A stretch of 36,433 nt of DNA from a virus, in the IMG/VR virus record IMGVR_UViG_3300046167_000148, positions 1 to 36,433 of that record, one strand, 5' to 3'. Below the pieces are notes generated by a model. That model worked only from the letters and a program-made list of their open reading frames with translations, made no database searches and was not told the origin of the DNA. The position numbers were made by a program, and so were the translations under genes. Shown one piece after another: positions 25,577 to 32,724 of the stretch (positions are counted from its first letter, which is position 1; each line of letters opens with the position of its first letter).

Positions 25577-26530
25577 ATGGCTCAGCCTAGTAATACGTTC
25601 GATTCAATCGATAACGCTAATAGTATCAAAGAGGACATCCAAGATATTATTTATAATATTTCACCAGACGAAACTCCATTTTTATCTGCGTGTAGAAAAA
25701 CAACTGCAAAATCAACTTTGCATGAATGGTCAACAGACACGCTAAGAGCGTCTGCGGCTAATGCTCATATCGAGGGCGATGACACAACTGCAACTGCGGT
25801 TGCTGGTGTTACTCGCCTTAACAATAGAACTCAAATTTTTAAAGACGCCATAATTATCAGTGATACTGATGAAGGTCTTTCAAAAATAGCCAAGGCAAAG
25901 GAGATGAGCTATCAAATCCTCAAAGCTGGGAAAACCATGAAATTGGATATTGAAAAGGCTCTTTTCGATAACAATGCTAAAGTTGCTGGTTCTGCAACTG
26001 CGGCTCGTGAGCTTGCTGGTGCGCCAACATGGTTAACATCGAACACTGTCAAAGGTTCTGGCGGCGCAGATGCTAATGGTACAGGTTCAAATGCTCGTAC
26101 TGATGGTTCACAAACAGTATTCACTCAAGCTAAGTTTGATACAGTGATGCAAAGCGTTTGGGAAAATGGCGGAACAGGTTCAAAGACTGCATATTTGTCA
26201 GCATTTAACATGACAAAATGTCTTGGATTTGCTGGTAACAACAACCAACGTGCAAACGTGGTTGGCGCTGATGAGCGTGTTATCAACTCAATTTCCATAT
26301 ATCTTACGCCGTGGGGCGAGATATCGCTGAGGCCAGTGAGAGAGAACAGATCACGCGATGTTTTCTTAATGCAGAACGACACATGGCAAGTGGCTACTCT
26401 ACGTCCAATGAAAAATGTTGAACTAAGTAAGACAGGGGATAATTCGAAAAGACAATTAACCACTGAACTCACATTGGTATGTACTTCAGAAGCGGCAAAC
26501 GGCATGGTTGCAGATTGCACAACTTCATAA
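25577..26530 (+). CDS. major capsid protein (DUF5309/SU10-like, HK97 fold)
   Basis: The protein has 317 residues. NSIKEDIQDIIYNISPDETPFLSACRKTTAKSTLHEWSTDTL and NRTQIFKDAIIISDTDEGLSKIAKAKEMSYQILKAGKTMKLDIEKALF are the conserved opening of the SU10-type capsid family. Further on, YLSAFNMTKCLGFAG and ISIYLTPWGEISLRPVRENRSRDVFLMQNDTWQVATLRPMKNVEL complete the P-domain-like region. SD GAAAGGACA before the ATG. A strong G/C hairpin follows the stop, as expected for the most highly expressed late gene. It forms the icosahedral shell. Confidence 0.9.
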   Translation: MAQPSNTFDSIDNANSIKEDIQDIIYNISPDETPFLSACRKTTAKSTLHEWSTDTLRASAANAHIEGDDTTATAVAGVTRLNNRTQIFKDAIIISDTDEGLSKIAKAKEMSYQILKAGKTMKLDIEKALFDNNAKVAGSATAARELAGAPTWLTSNTVKGSGGADANGTGSNARTDGSQTVFTQAKFDTVMQSVWENGGTGSKTAYLSAFNMTKCLGFAGNNNQRANVVGADERVINSISIYLTPWGEISLRPVRENRSRDVFLMQNDTWQVATLRPMKNVELSKTGDNSKRQLTTELTLVCTSEAANGMVADCTTS

Positions 26531-26539
26531 ACTAACTAT

Positions 26540-26565
26540 AGTAAGGGGGGGAAACCCCCCTTACT
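26540..26565 (+). terminator. G6/C6 stem-loop after the capsid gene
   Basis: AGTAAGGGGGG (26540-26550) pairs perfectly with CCCCCCTTACT (26555-26565) over a GAAA tetraloop. Only TATTA follows rather than a T-run, so it may act as a partial terminator or as a 3' stabiliser of the capsid mRNA. It is the strongest hairpin of the structural region. Confidence 0.7.
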
Positions 26566-26583
26566 TATTAATAGGAGTAATTT

Positions 26584-26835
26584 ATGGCAAAACCAAGAGC
26601 TGGCAAAGCAAAAGTAAAAGTAGTTAAGGGAAGAAAAATTAGCTACGGACAAGCTGGCCTAGCGAGTGATGGTAAGCCGAGAGTAAGAGCTGGCACAAAA
26701 AAGGGTGACGCATATTGCGCCCGATCTGCTGGTCAAAAGAAGAGATCTCCGAAGGCGGCTAAAAATCCAAATAGCCCATTGAATTTATCACGCAAACGCT
26801 GGAAATGTTCTGGCACTAAATCTAAGAGAACGTAA
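26584..26835 (+). CDS. small basic DUF6321-like protein
   Basis: This 83-residue, highly Lys/Arg-rich protein reads GTKKGDAYCARSAGQKKRSPKAAKNPNSPLNLSRKRWKCSGTKSKR, matching the compact DUF6321 pattern seen in many environmental phages. SD ATAGGAG at about 26573. It may bind DNA or condense the packaged genome, but no function is known for the family. A second small basic protein of related style is at 31173. Confidence 0.65.
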   Translation: MAKPRAGKAKVKVVKGRKISYGQAGLASDGKPRVRAGTKKGDAYCARSAGQKKRSPKAAKNPNSPLNLSRKRWKCSGTKSKRT

Positions 26836-26836
26836 T

Positions 26837-27136
26837 ATGGCAAGCTCAAAAATAGGCGAAAAAATTGAAATATCTGACAATGGCGAAATTAACATAAAAC
26901 GCACGTTTGATGGTAGCCAAATGATGCGTGACGCAGAATACGCTCGTCAAAATTCAGATAATACTTTTGGCTCAGATCATAAGCTAATTGCACAAGTTGA
27001 TGCGGCTTTGATTGGCGTCTGGCTTAAAGAGGCTGGCGTGAGCTGGAGTGACACAGAGGCGGCTAATCAAGTCGTTAAACGAAAATTAACATCTGGCGAA
27101 TTTGCGGATCTAAGAGTATGGCAGGGCAAATACTAA
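26837..27136 (+). CDS. small protein of unknown function downstream of capsid
   Basis: The protein has 99 residues. It contains GEKIEISDNGEINIKRTFDGSQMMRDAEYARQNSDNTFGSDHKLIAQVDAALIGVWLKEAGVSW, and ends VKRKLTSGEFADLRVWQGKY. Proteins with this tail (KLxSxEFxxLRVWxG) occur beside SU10-like capsid genes. I know no activity for them. It starts 1 nt after the previous stop, and its own stop overlaps the next start. It is possibly a minor head protein. Confidence 0.55.
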   Translation: MASSKIGEKIEISDNGEINIKRTFDGSQMMRDAEYARQNSDNTFGSDHKLIAQVDAALIGVWLKEAGVSWSDTEAANQVVKRKLTSGEFADLRVWQGKY

Positions 27137-27360
27137 TGGAAATGGCAGACTTATGGAGTGGCACGCTCACATTCGCATTGGCGTTTGTGGGTTTTGTTTT
27201 ACGAGGATATGTTTTAGAGTTGAATAGATTACAAATTCTGTTGAACAGAACGCGAGAGGAATATGTGACAAAAGTTGATAGCAGTGCGTCAATGAATAGA
27301 TTGTTCAGCAGGCTCGACGCAATAGACGCTAAGATGGATCGCATATTAGAACGGAAGTAA
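27136..27360 (+). CDS. single-span membrane protein with coiled-coil tail
   Basis: The protein has 74 residues from the ATG overlapping the previous stop. ATG 27118 is also in frame. One transmembrane helix (LTFALAFVGFVLRGYVL) is followed by a charged coiled coil (LNRLQILLNRTREEYVTKVDSSASMNRLFSRLDAIDAKMDRILERK). The topology fits an inner-membrane spanin-like or holin-associated protein. No lipobox partner is seen beside it. It heads a long set of membrane and exported proteins reaching to the endolysin. Confidence 0.5.
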   Translation: MEMADLWSGTLTFALAFVGFVLRGYVLELNRLQILLNRTREEYVTKVDSSASMNRLFSRLDAIDAKMDRILERK

Positions 27361-27361
27361 A

Positions 27362-27913
27362 ATGCTACGTTTTCTTATAGTAAGTTTTTTCATTATTTTT
27401 GGCAGTTTTGTTTACGCTGAAGATGACACAATAAATACGAATACTAATATAAATTCCAGTGGGTCTATGGATACAACTATACAAAGCCCACCACCATCAG
27501 CAATCTCACCACAAGTTAGCACAAGCGGATCTGACTTGTGCGTCGTGGGGATCTCAGGAGCAGTACAGACGCAGATATTAGGCATCTCTGGCGGCAAAAC
27601 TGTAAAGGACTTAAACTGTGAACGTATTAGGGCAAGCAAATTACTCAGCGATTTAGGAATGCGTGTGGCTAGTGTGTCACTGTTATGTGCCGATGATAGG
27701 GTCAAAGAGGCAATGAAAAACGCTGGCACGCCCTGCCCAATCAATGGAAAAATAGGAGATGAGGCCAGACTTGAATGGGAGATGAAAGCTGTGGAGGCGC
27801 GTATTAGCGAAGACCAGAAAAATCTAGTAGAAAGGCTGTTTGATGAACAAGCTGAAACAAAAGTTGGGCTGGGTGTCATCATTGGCACTCTGTTTATGTT
27901 ACTCTTACTCTAA
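27362..27913 (+). CDS. exported protein with C-terminal membrane anchor
   Basis: The protein has 183 residues. The N-terminal signal peptide (MLRFLIVSFFIIFGSFVYAEDD, predicted cut after YA) is followed by a Ser/Pro-rich linker, a domain with four cysteines (DLCVVGIS, LNCERIR, LLCADDR, TPCPING) and a helical stretch. It ends in a hydrophobic helix (VGLGVIIGTLFMLLLL) at the very C-terminus. Two disulphides in the periplasm are plausible. Its 3' end overlaps the next gene by 71 nt. No family recognised. Confidence 0.6.
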   Translation: MLRFLIVSFFIIFGSFVYAEDDTINTNTNINSSGSMDTTIQSPPPSAISPQVSTSGSDLCVVGISGAVQTQILGISGGKTVKDLNCERIRASKLLSDLGMRVASVSLLCADDRVKEAMKNAGTPCPINGKIGDEARLEWEMKAVEARISEDQKNLVERLFDEQAETKVGLGVIIGTLFMLLLL

Positions 27914-28718
27914 CGCAGAGCCATACAGTTATTGGGCAAGCACCAATGCCGCCAAAAATGGTTTAAGCTGGGGGATGTCATCTGTCTTACCATCAATTGG
28001 CGGCGTCGATATAAATGGCCTGATTTACAGATACACTACAGAAAAGGAAACAGACGCGGACATGAAGGTTACTGTGGGTAATCTAAACTTTGGCGGCGAT
28101 GGATACTTATTTAAGGAGACTGACGATTGGTCGGGCGTTCCATCAAATACAATCACGAAGTCATTTCCATTAAACAATATTCCGCTAGAAAATTGGGGTG
28201 ATGGGTCTATCACAGTTGAGGGCGAGGGTACTGTCAAAGATGCTACAGTTGTATATACATTCCGCGTTGACGAATGTTATGACCCACAGCTAAATCCAAG
28301 TTGCGCTGGGTATAAGAAACCTATCCCAGAGATCCCAGAGGTTGAGGTTTATAATGCACTGGAAGACGACGCAGTTGTCGATGCAATCCAAGAGGAAGAA
28401 TACGAATACCCAGACGAGGCTAAGATCCCAGAGGATGACGAGGACGACGATAAGCCAACAAAAATAGAGCTGGGTCTGATGTCGGCTGAGAATGCATTGA
28501 CTATGTTTCAAGATTATAATCAAAACGAGCTTATCAACATGATTAACAATCAAACCAATTTGCAATCATACTATGATCTTGCTCTAAATGGTGGTATATA
28601 CAAAGACAAGTATCAGCTAAGTCAAAACCAAATGCCAGATAATAAGAAGGCATTGCGTAATAATTTAGCACAACAACTAAAGCATGAACAAATGGTAGAC
28701 ATGCAGTACAATAAGTGA
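27843..28718 (+). CDS. exported protein with acidic domain
   Basis: This protein of about 291 residues starts at ATG 27843. A TTG one codon upstream is also possible. The signal peptide MNKLKQKLGWVSSLALCLCY ends at SNA-EP. The first half is beta-rich with aromatic turns (YWASTNAAKNGLSWGM, FGGDGYLFKETDDWSG) and one Cys pair (DECYDPQLNPSCAGY). The second half is very acidic (EEEYEYPDEAKIPEDDEDDDKPTKIELGL) and ends in a Gln/Asn-rich helical tail. It is not recognised. The signal peptide is encoded inside the previous gene's membrane-anchor codons. Confidence 0.6.
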   Translation: MNKLKQKLGWVSSLALCLCYSYSNAEPYSYWASTNAAKNGLSWGMSSVLPSIGGVDINGLIYRYTTEKETDADMKVTVGNLNFGGDGYLFKETDDWSGVPSNTITKSFPLNNIPLENWGDGSITVEGEGTVKDATVVYTFRVDECYDPQLNPSCAGYKKPIPEIPEVEVYNALEDDAVVDAIQEEEYEYPDEAKIPEDDEDDDKPTKIELGLMSAENALTMFQDYNQNELINMINNQTNLQSYYDLALNGGIYKDKYQLSQNQMPDNKKALRNNLAQQLKHEQMVDMQYNK

Positions 28719-28725
28719 GGTTAAT

Positions 28726-29217
28726 ATGAAATATTTAGCAATACCACTATTAGCACTAGCTACACCAGCTTTTGCAGATAGTGTCGATATAGTGGGCAAC
28801 GTGTCTGCAAAGTGTATAATTCAGACAACCAAAAGTGGTGTATTCGGATCTCCAACGGCAAATAAGTTAAGCACAAGCCCAAGTGATGGCGGAATACATC
28901 CAGAGGTTAGGATAGATGTGGCAATTGCAAACAGCTACACAGCTAATATTACGCATCCTACAACATTTACCTCATCACCATCCCTAAATGACACTGTGAC
29001 GTGGACAGGATCTGTCAGCGTCGTTAATACGAGTGACGCGGCTATGTCATCATATGATACCAACAAGACCACTGCTGGGGCTACTACAAGCTACTCGTTA
29101 ACGACTGCTGGCTCTACTTGGTTTGCAATATCAAGCGTTGCTGAATATGGTGGCGGCAAGCCGTTTACAGGCGGAACGTATACAGCTCAGGCTACAATAT
29201 CGTGTATACCTACCTAA
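28726..29217 (+). CDS. exported beta protein resembling spore-coat U/fimbrial subunits
   Basis: The protein has 163 residues. The signal peptide MKYLAIPLLALATPAFA is cut before DS. The mature part is all beta and Thr/Ser-rich, starts VDIVGNVSAKCIIQTTKSGVFG and ends FTGGTYTAQATISCIPT. The two cysteines at the ends could form the single disulphide typical of type 1 pilin and SCPU-domain subunits, and the ending YTAxxTISC is similar to that of such proteins. SD GTGAGG. The next gene encodes another exported protein that could be its partner. Confidence 0.55.
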   Translation: MKYLAIPLLALATPAFADSVDIVGNVSAKCIIQTTKSGVFGSPTANKLSTSPSDGGIHPEVRIDVAIANSYTANITHPTTFTSSPSLNDTVTWTGSVSVVNTSDAAMSSYDTNKTTAGATTSYSLTTAGSTWFAISSVAEYGGGKPFTGGTYTAQATISCIPT

Positions 29218-29594
29218 AAGCACTTGTAATCATTACGTTATTGGGGTCTGGCGTATCTGCTCACGAACAGACCCCAGCCTACCCAAAAAAGCAGTATTCC
29301 ACAGTGGATGGAATTGTTAAGTACGAGTTATCTATATTTAACTCAAGGGAAGAGGTAAAGTATTACCAAATTGGTGTATTTGATAAAAATTTTGTGGGTC
29401 TTCCATTTTCGTCAAAATATAGGATAATGAAAGTCGATTACAAAACGAGAGTAAATTTTGATGTATATGTTAGGAAAGTTGATTTGGATCGAGCAATGTA
29501 TATTTGCACAAAATCAAAATTACTAAAAGATAACAAATCTAAGCCATTTGTGTCATCTTTGATATGCTCAAAAATTATGGAGGGAACTAAATGA
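29202..29594 (+). CDS. exported protein, possibly pilus-chaperone-like
   Basis: This 130-residue protein begins with GTG inside the previous gene's 3' end (16-nt overlap). Signal peptide MYTYLKALVIITLLGSGVSA-HE. The mature part has alternating strands (VKYELSIFNSREEVKYYQIGVFDKNFVGLPFSSKYRIMKVDYKTRVNFDVYVRKVD, then RAMYICTKSK). It has one Cys pair (YICTK...LICSK) and resembles the N-terminal Ig domain of periplasmic pilus chaperones. The resemblance is by pattern only. Confidence 0.5.
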   Translation: MYTYLKALVIITLLGSGVSAHEQTPAYPKKQYSTVDGIVKYELSIFNSREEVKYYQIGVFDKNFVGLPFSSKYRIMKVDYKTRVNFDVYVRKVDLDRAMYICTKSKLLKDNKSKPFVSSLICSKIMEGTK

Positions 29595-29983
29595 AATATG
29601 CAATCATTCTATCTTTAATTGCTGGCAGTGCGTTTGCCGATAGCTCGTCACTGTCTCTGGCGTTACCGACGCCAAATCTGAATACACAATCCGACAGAAT
29701 AAGATCTGGCAGTATTGAATGCTCAAACTCTATCTCAGGCTCGACACTTTTGGAATACGGCTTAACTGGCCTGCTGTCTGGCCTTAACACTGACGCGAGA
29801 GGCAAAGATATTGGCGTTTATGCTCGCATTGTTATTCCACTGAATGCACCAAAAAAGCGTATTGAGTGCCAGAAACTATTTGAGGTGGAGCTGTTGCAAC
29901 GCAAAATGGAAATTCGCATGTTGCAGGAAGAGCTGGACGCCATGAAAAACTTGCAATCTTCAGAAATGGAATTTGAGAACTAA
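29591..29983 (+). CDS. exported protein with C-terminal coiled coil
   Basis: The protein has 130 residues. Signal peptide MKYAIILSLIAGSAFA-DS has the same AFA-DS site as the protein at 28726. The mature part is SGSIECSNSISGSTLLEYGLTGLLSG, then VYARIVIPLNAPKKRIECQKLFEVELLQRKMEIRMLQEELDAMKN. A beta domain with one Cys pair leads into a coiled coil. SD GGAGGGAAC. It overlaps the next gene by one base. An outer-membrane or periplasmic location is likely. Function unknown. Confidence 0.55.
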   Translation: MKYAIILSLIAGSAFADSSSLSLALPTPNLNTQSDRIRSGSIECSNSISGSTLLEYGLTGLLSGLNTDARGKDIGVYARIVIPLNAPKKRIECQKLFEVELLQRKMEIRMLQEELDAMKNLQSSEMEFEN

Positions 29984-30495
29984 TGGTCGATACAACTAAA
30001 ATTGCAGATGGTATTGATGGTTTAGCTGACCGCCAACTTAAAGCTGGGGGCATGAAGTTGACGGCTGGCTCTATACTAGCAATATTTGCATTCCTGTCTA
30101 CAGTTGGCTCTGGCTTATATGGTGGCCTGCTGATGTGGCAAAAGATCGAAGAGCTGGCTAATTTAGACATATCCGCATACCAACAGCAAATGGATGTGAT
30201 GGATGCAAAAGTTACAGGCATATCAGAGAAGGTCGAGGAGAGCGTAGAATATAGCCGTGATATTAAAAATAATTTACGTGATGATCTATTGCGCGTTGAA
30301 CAGCAATCAGATCGGATTGAGACAATGGTTCGTAAGACTGAGGATAAAGTCAGGGAAATGATTGATAAGGCTGAGGTGCGCTTTGAAAATCAACGAGAAC
30401 GTGTTAGAGTTTCACAAAGCGGCGAGATGAAAGAACTTGAAGATAAATTAACGAAGAAACTACAAAGGGCGCTAGACAACCCTCTGGCGGATTAA
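29983..30495 (+). CDS. membrane-anchored coiled-coil protein (lysis region)
   Basis: The protein has 170 residues. An N-terminal amphipathic segment (IADGIDGLADRQLKAGGMKL) is followed by one transmembrane helix (LTAGSILAIFAFLSTVGSGLYGGLLMW, about residues 25-50). Then come some 115 residues of charged coiled coil (DVMDAKVTGISEKVEESVEYSRDIKNNLRDDLLRVEQQSDRIETMV). Such proteins are frequent before phage holins and may act as i-spanin or holin regulator. It is adjacent to the EF-hand membrane protein and holin genes. Confidence 0.5.
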   Translation: MVDTTKIADGIDGLADRQLKAGGMKLTAGSILAIFAFLSTVGSGLYGGLLMWQKIEELANLDISAYQQQMDVMDAKVTGISEKVEESVEYSRDIKNNLRDDLLRVEQQSDRIETMVRKTEDKVREMIDKAEVRFENQRERVRVSQSGEMKELEDKLTKKLQRALDNPLAD

Positions 30496-30496
30496 C

Positions 30497-30814
30497 ATGG
30501 ATGAATTTAAAAAATTTGACGTAGATGGTAATGGATCAATTGATCAGGCAGAATGGGATCGCATGGCGCTGGAAGATAGGCGTTTACGGATGCAGGATGA
30601 GGATATGCAAAGGGACACGATTAGGTCAATGAGTTGGTTCGCATTGTTTGGAATGTTGCTTTATCCATTTGCTGTGATTGGCGCAGAAGTTTTAGGATTA
30701 ACAGAAGCCGCTAAAATTTTAGGATCTATGGCGAGTATATACTTTGTAAGTGTAGCGGCCTTAGTATCTGTGTTCTTTGGAGCATCAGCTTTAACGAAAG
30801 GAAAAGATAAATGA
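30497..30814 (+). CDS. EF-hand two-span membrane protein
   Basis: The protein has 105 residues. A complete EF-hand loop sits near the N-terminus: D8, D10, N12, S14, D16 and E19 in DVDGNGSIDQAE. Two transmembrane helices follow (MSWFALFGMLLYPFAVIGAEVLGL; MASIYFVSVAALVSVFFGASAL). Similar short EF-hand membrane proteins are common beside holins in marine phages. The calcium-binding residues are all present, so calcium or Mg sensing is plausible. Its stop overlaps the holin start by 4 nt (ATGA). Confidence 0.65.
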   Translation: MDEFKKFDVDGNGSIDQAEWDRMALEDRRLRMQDEDMQRDTIRSMSWFALFGMLLYPFAVIGAEVLGLTEAAKILGSMASIYFVSVAALVSVFFGASALTKGKDK

Positions 30815-31173
30815 TAGCTGGACTAGGATTGTTAGGTAAAGTTGCAGATCTTGCTGGAACTATGATCGAGGGCAAGACTGCTGTGAAGCAGGCTGAAGCC
30901 CAAACAAAAATGAAAATAGCGACAGGTGAGCTTGATTGGGATCTAGCCGCCATGAAAGCTACAGATAATAGCTTGAAAGATGAGTGGATAACTCTGCTCT
31001 TCTCGATACCATTAATTTTAGCATTTTGTGGTGATTGGGGTAATGAAATTGTGCAAGATGGTTTTGCCGCACTATCTAATATGCCTGATTGGTATCAATA
31101 TAGCCTTGGTGGCATTGTGAGTGCATCAATTGGGATGCGTGGTGTAAGTAAATATTTTGGGGGTAAAAAATAA
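30811..31173 (+). CDS. holin (3TM family)
   Basis: The protein has 120 residues. IAGLGLLGKVADLAGTMIEGKTAVKQAEAQTKMKIATGELDWDLAAMKATDNSLKDEWITLLFSIPLILAFCGDW and then YQYSLGGIVSASIGMRGVSKYFG match the three-span holin family known from gene-transfer agents and alphaproteobacterial phages. An amphipathic first helix, a linker ending in SLKDEW and two membrane helices are visible. It permeabilises the inner membrane so that the endolysin encoded at 31340 reaches the wall. Confidence 0.75.
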   Translation: MIAGLGLLGKVADLAGTMIEGKTAVKQAEAQTKMKIATGELDWDLAAMKATDNSLKDEWITLLFSIPLILAFCGDWGNEIVQDGFAALSNMPDWYQYSLGGIVSASIGMRGVSKYFGGKK

Positions 31174-31337
31174 TGTCAAAAACAACAAAAGCGGCAAAAG
31201 GCTTGTGGACGAATATTCACAACAAGCGAAAAAGGATCGCGGCTGGTAGTGGTGAGACAATGCGTAAAAAAAATGCTAAAGGTGCGCCGACAAATGAGGC
31301 GATTAAAAAATCACAAAGAAAAAAGAAAAAGGCATAG
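31173..31337 (+). CDS. 54-residue basic protein
   Basis: The frame begins MSKTTKAAKGLWTNIHNKRK and continues with an AAGSGETMRKKNAKGAPTNE segment and a Lys-rich end. The sequence is about one third Lys/Arg. Its ATG overlaps the holin stop (TAATG). Short proteins with the GLWxNIHxKRxRIxxGSGExMR pattern are widespread in environmental phages, often near a DUF6321 gene as here (26584). Nucleic-acid binding is likely. Function unknown. Confidence 0.7.
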   Translation: MSKTTKAAKGLWTNIHNKRKRIAAGSGETMRKKNAKGAPTNEAIKKSQRKKKKA

Positions 31338-31339
31338 CT

Positions 31340-31957
31340 ATGACAGAAGCAATGAAAAAACTTCAAGATAGAATTGGAGTTGGGGCAGACGGACATTTTG
31401 GGAAGAACACGGCTAAGGCCATTGCCCAGCACTTCGAGCTATCAAATGAACGAGCCGCCCACCTAATGGGTCAGGCGAGCCACGAAAGCGGTCACTGGCG
31501 GCATACAAGAGAAAATCTGAACTACAGCGCGGATAGTATGATGCGCGTCTGGCCTAGTCGATTTCCTGATCTGGCGTCCTGCGAGGGATATTCTCGAAAC
31601 CCAACAGCATTAGCTAACAAAGTTTATGGTGGTCGCATGGGCAACAATACTGAAAATGATGGCGCTTTATTTTCTGGAAAAGGTTATCTTATGATCACAG
31701 GGAAAAATAATTACAGGGCATTCAGCTCTGACATGGGCTTACCTGAGATTATGACAGATCCAGATCTGGTGGCTACAGATTATGCTTTTGACACGGCAAT
31801 GTGGTTCTTTAATAAAAACAAGTTATTCGACATTGCAGACGATGGTGTGAACGACGAAACAATATTGAAGATCTGTCGCCGTGTGAATGGTGGTACACAT
31901 GGTTTATTGGATAGAACTTCTGAGACAAACAAGATTTATGAGTGGCTCAACGCATAA
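31340..31957 (+). CDS. GH19-type endolysin
   Basis: The protein has 205 residues. The N-terminal 30 (KLQDRIGVGADGHFGKNTAKAIAQHF) resemble a short peptidoglycan-binding repeat. The catalytic domain has the Glu in MGQASHESGHW (about residue 49), NYSADSMMRVWPSRFP, YGGRMGNNTENDGALFSGKGYLMITGKNNYR, and ends RRVNGGTHGLLDR. Compared with usual GH19 lysozymes the QLTG motif reads MITG and the GRG reads GKG, small departures. No signal peptide, so it depends on the holin. It hydrolyses peptidoglycan for release. Confidence 0.85.
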   Translation: MTEAMKKLQDRIGVGADGHFGKNTAKAIAQHFELSNERAAHLMGQASHESGHWRHTRENLNYSADSMMRVWPSRFPDLASCEGYSRNPTALANKVYGGRMGNNTENDGALFSGKGYLMITGKNNYRAFSSDMGLPEIMTDPDLVATDYAFDTAMWFFNKNKLFDIADDGVNDETILKICRRVNGGTHGLLDRTSETNKIYEWLNA

Positions 31958-32330
31958 CAATAAAATCGGTAGAGCTGGTGAATTTTTAGCTCTATCGAGA
32001 TTATCATTCGCTGGCATTTCCTGCATTTTAGTCCAACATGAGATTGACGATGCATACTTGAAGACGCCAAGCGGTAAATTACTGACTTTACAGGTCAAAA
32101 CAGCCAGCAAGAAAACTGGAAATGCGAGGCAGTATAGGTGGAACACACAGCCTCTTGGCAATAATAAAAAATCTGATGTGTATGCTCTGGTGGCGTATGA
32201 CATTAAGAAAATTTATTGGGCTAGAGGTGACGATCCCATAATAAAGAAAACGTCAACACGTTTGTATCCAGATCAGTTTGTAGATGAAGAAAAATTATTA
32301 AATCAAGTAATAAACAGCTTTATAGATTAA
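31938..32330 (+). CDS. PD-(D/E)XK nuclease-like protein
   Basis: This protein of about 130 residues starts at ATG 31938, inside the endolysin 3' end (20-nt overlap). KIGRAGEFLALSRLSFAGISCILVQHEIDDAYLKTPSGKLLTLQVKTASKK carries the catalytic pattern of PDDEXK group-5 proteins: E in AGE, D in EIDDAY and QxK in LQVKTA. The C-terminal part (YALVAYDIKKIYWARGDDPI) completes the fold. It is the last gene before the convergent terminator. A role in host DNA breakdown, resolution or exclusion is possible, and none is shown. Confidence 0.75.
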   Translation: MSGSTHNNKIGRAGEFLALSRLSFAGISCILVQHEIDDAYLKTPSGKLLTLQVKTASKKTGNARQYRWNTQPLGNNKKSDVYALVAYDIKKIYWARGDDPIIKKTSTRLYPDQFVDEEKLLNQVINSFID

Positions 32331-32370
32331 ATAAACTTCTTGATGATTTGCGCTGTTAGATTTATTTAGA

Positions 32371-32406
32371 CGTGTGGGTAGTATCGGGCATGAAACTACC
32401 CACACG
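32371..32406. terminator. bidirectional terminator between convergent operons
   Basis: CGTGTGGGTAGT (32371-32382) and ACTACCCACACG (32395-32406) make a perfect 12-bp stem with a 12-nt loop. ATATATTTATTTTA follows on the plus strand. CTAAATAAATC follows on the minus strand. It separates the late plus-strand genes from the minus-strand operon. Confidence 0.8.
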
Positions 32407-32412
32407 ATATAT

Positions 32413-32724
32413 TTATTTTAGCTTGAAGTAAACGTAACGCAGAGACTTAGCGCCAGCGTTGCCAATAATTGGCGTTGTTTTCTCGTAAGCACGATCAACT
32501 AATTTTTGACGATACATAACATTAAGCGTCCACGCCACATCAGATACACCAATAGAACTGCTTAACGCTATCATAGTTGTCGTGTATCTTTTATAACTTT
32601 TCATATGCTTTAGAATAGCGTCATACTTCTTTTTCGGAATAGGCTTGATCTTACGAAGATCGCTATCAGGTAATAAAATTTTTGTGTGAAGGCTTGTTAA
32701 CTGTAATCTGGCGCGGCCTCTCAA
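32413..32724 (-). CDS. last gene of the minus operon, helix-turn-helix-like protein
   Basis: The frame is 103 residues from a TTG start. The next ATG is 40 residues in. The protein-like part is LHTKILLPDSDLRKIKPIPKKKYDAILKHMKSYKRYTTTMIALSSSIGVSDVAWTLNVMYRQKLVDRAYEKTTPIIGNAGAKSLRYVYFKL. MIALSSSIGVSDVAWTLNVMYRQKLVDR has the spacing of a winged helix (recognition helix plus wing). The weak start, and the 59-nt overlap with the preceding frame, suggest either an overlapping gene or one gene split by a +1 change near 32680-32724. Confidence 0.5.
   Translation of the reverse strand: MRGRARLQLTSLHTKILLPDSDLRKIKPIPKKKYDAILKHMKSYKRYTTTMIALSSSIGVSDVAWTLNVMYRQKLVDRAYEKTTPIIGNAGAKSLRYVYFKLK

Noticed and set aside
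26540-26570. Classic intrinsic terminator after the capsid gene
   Set aside because: The hairpin is strong but lacks a T-run, so full termination is not claimed; it is listed as terminator or stabiliser.
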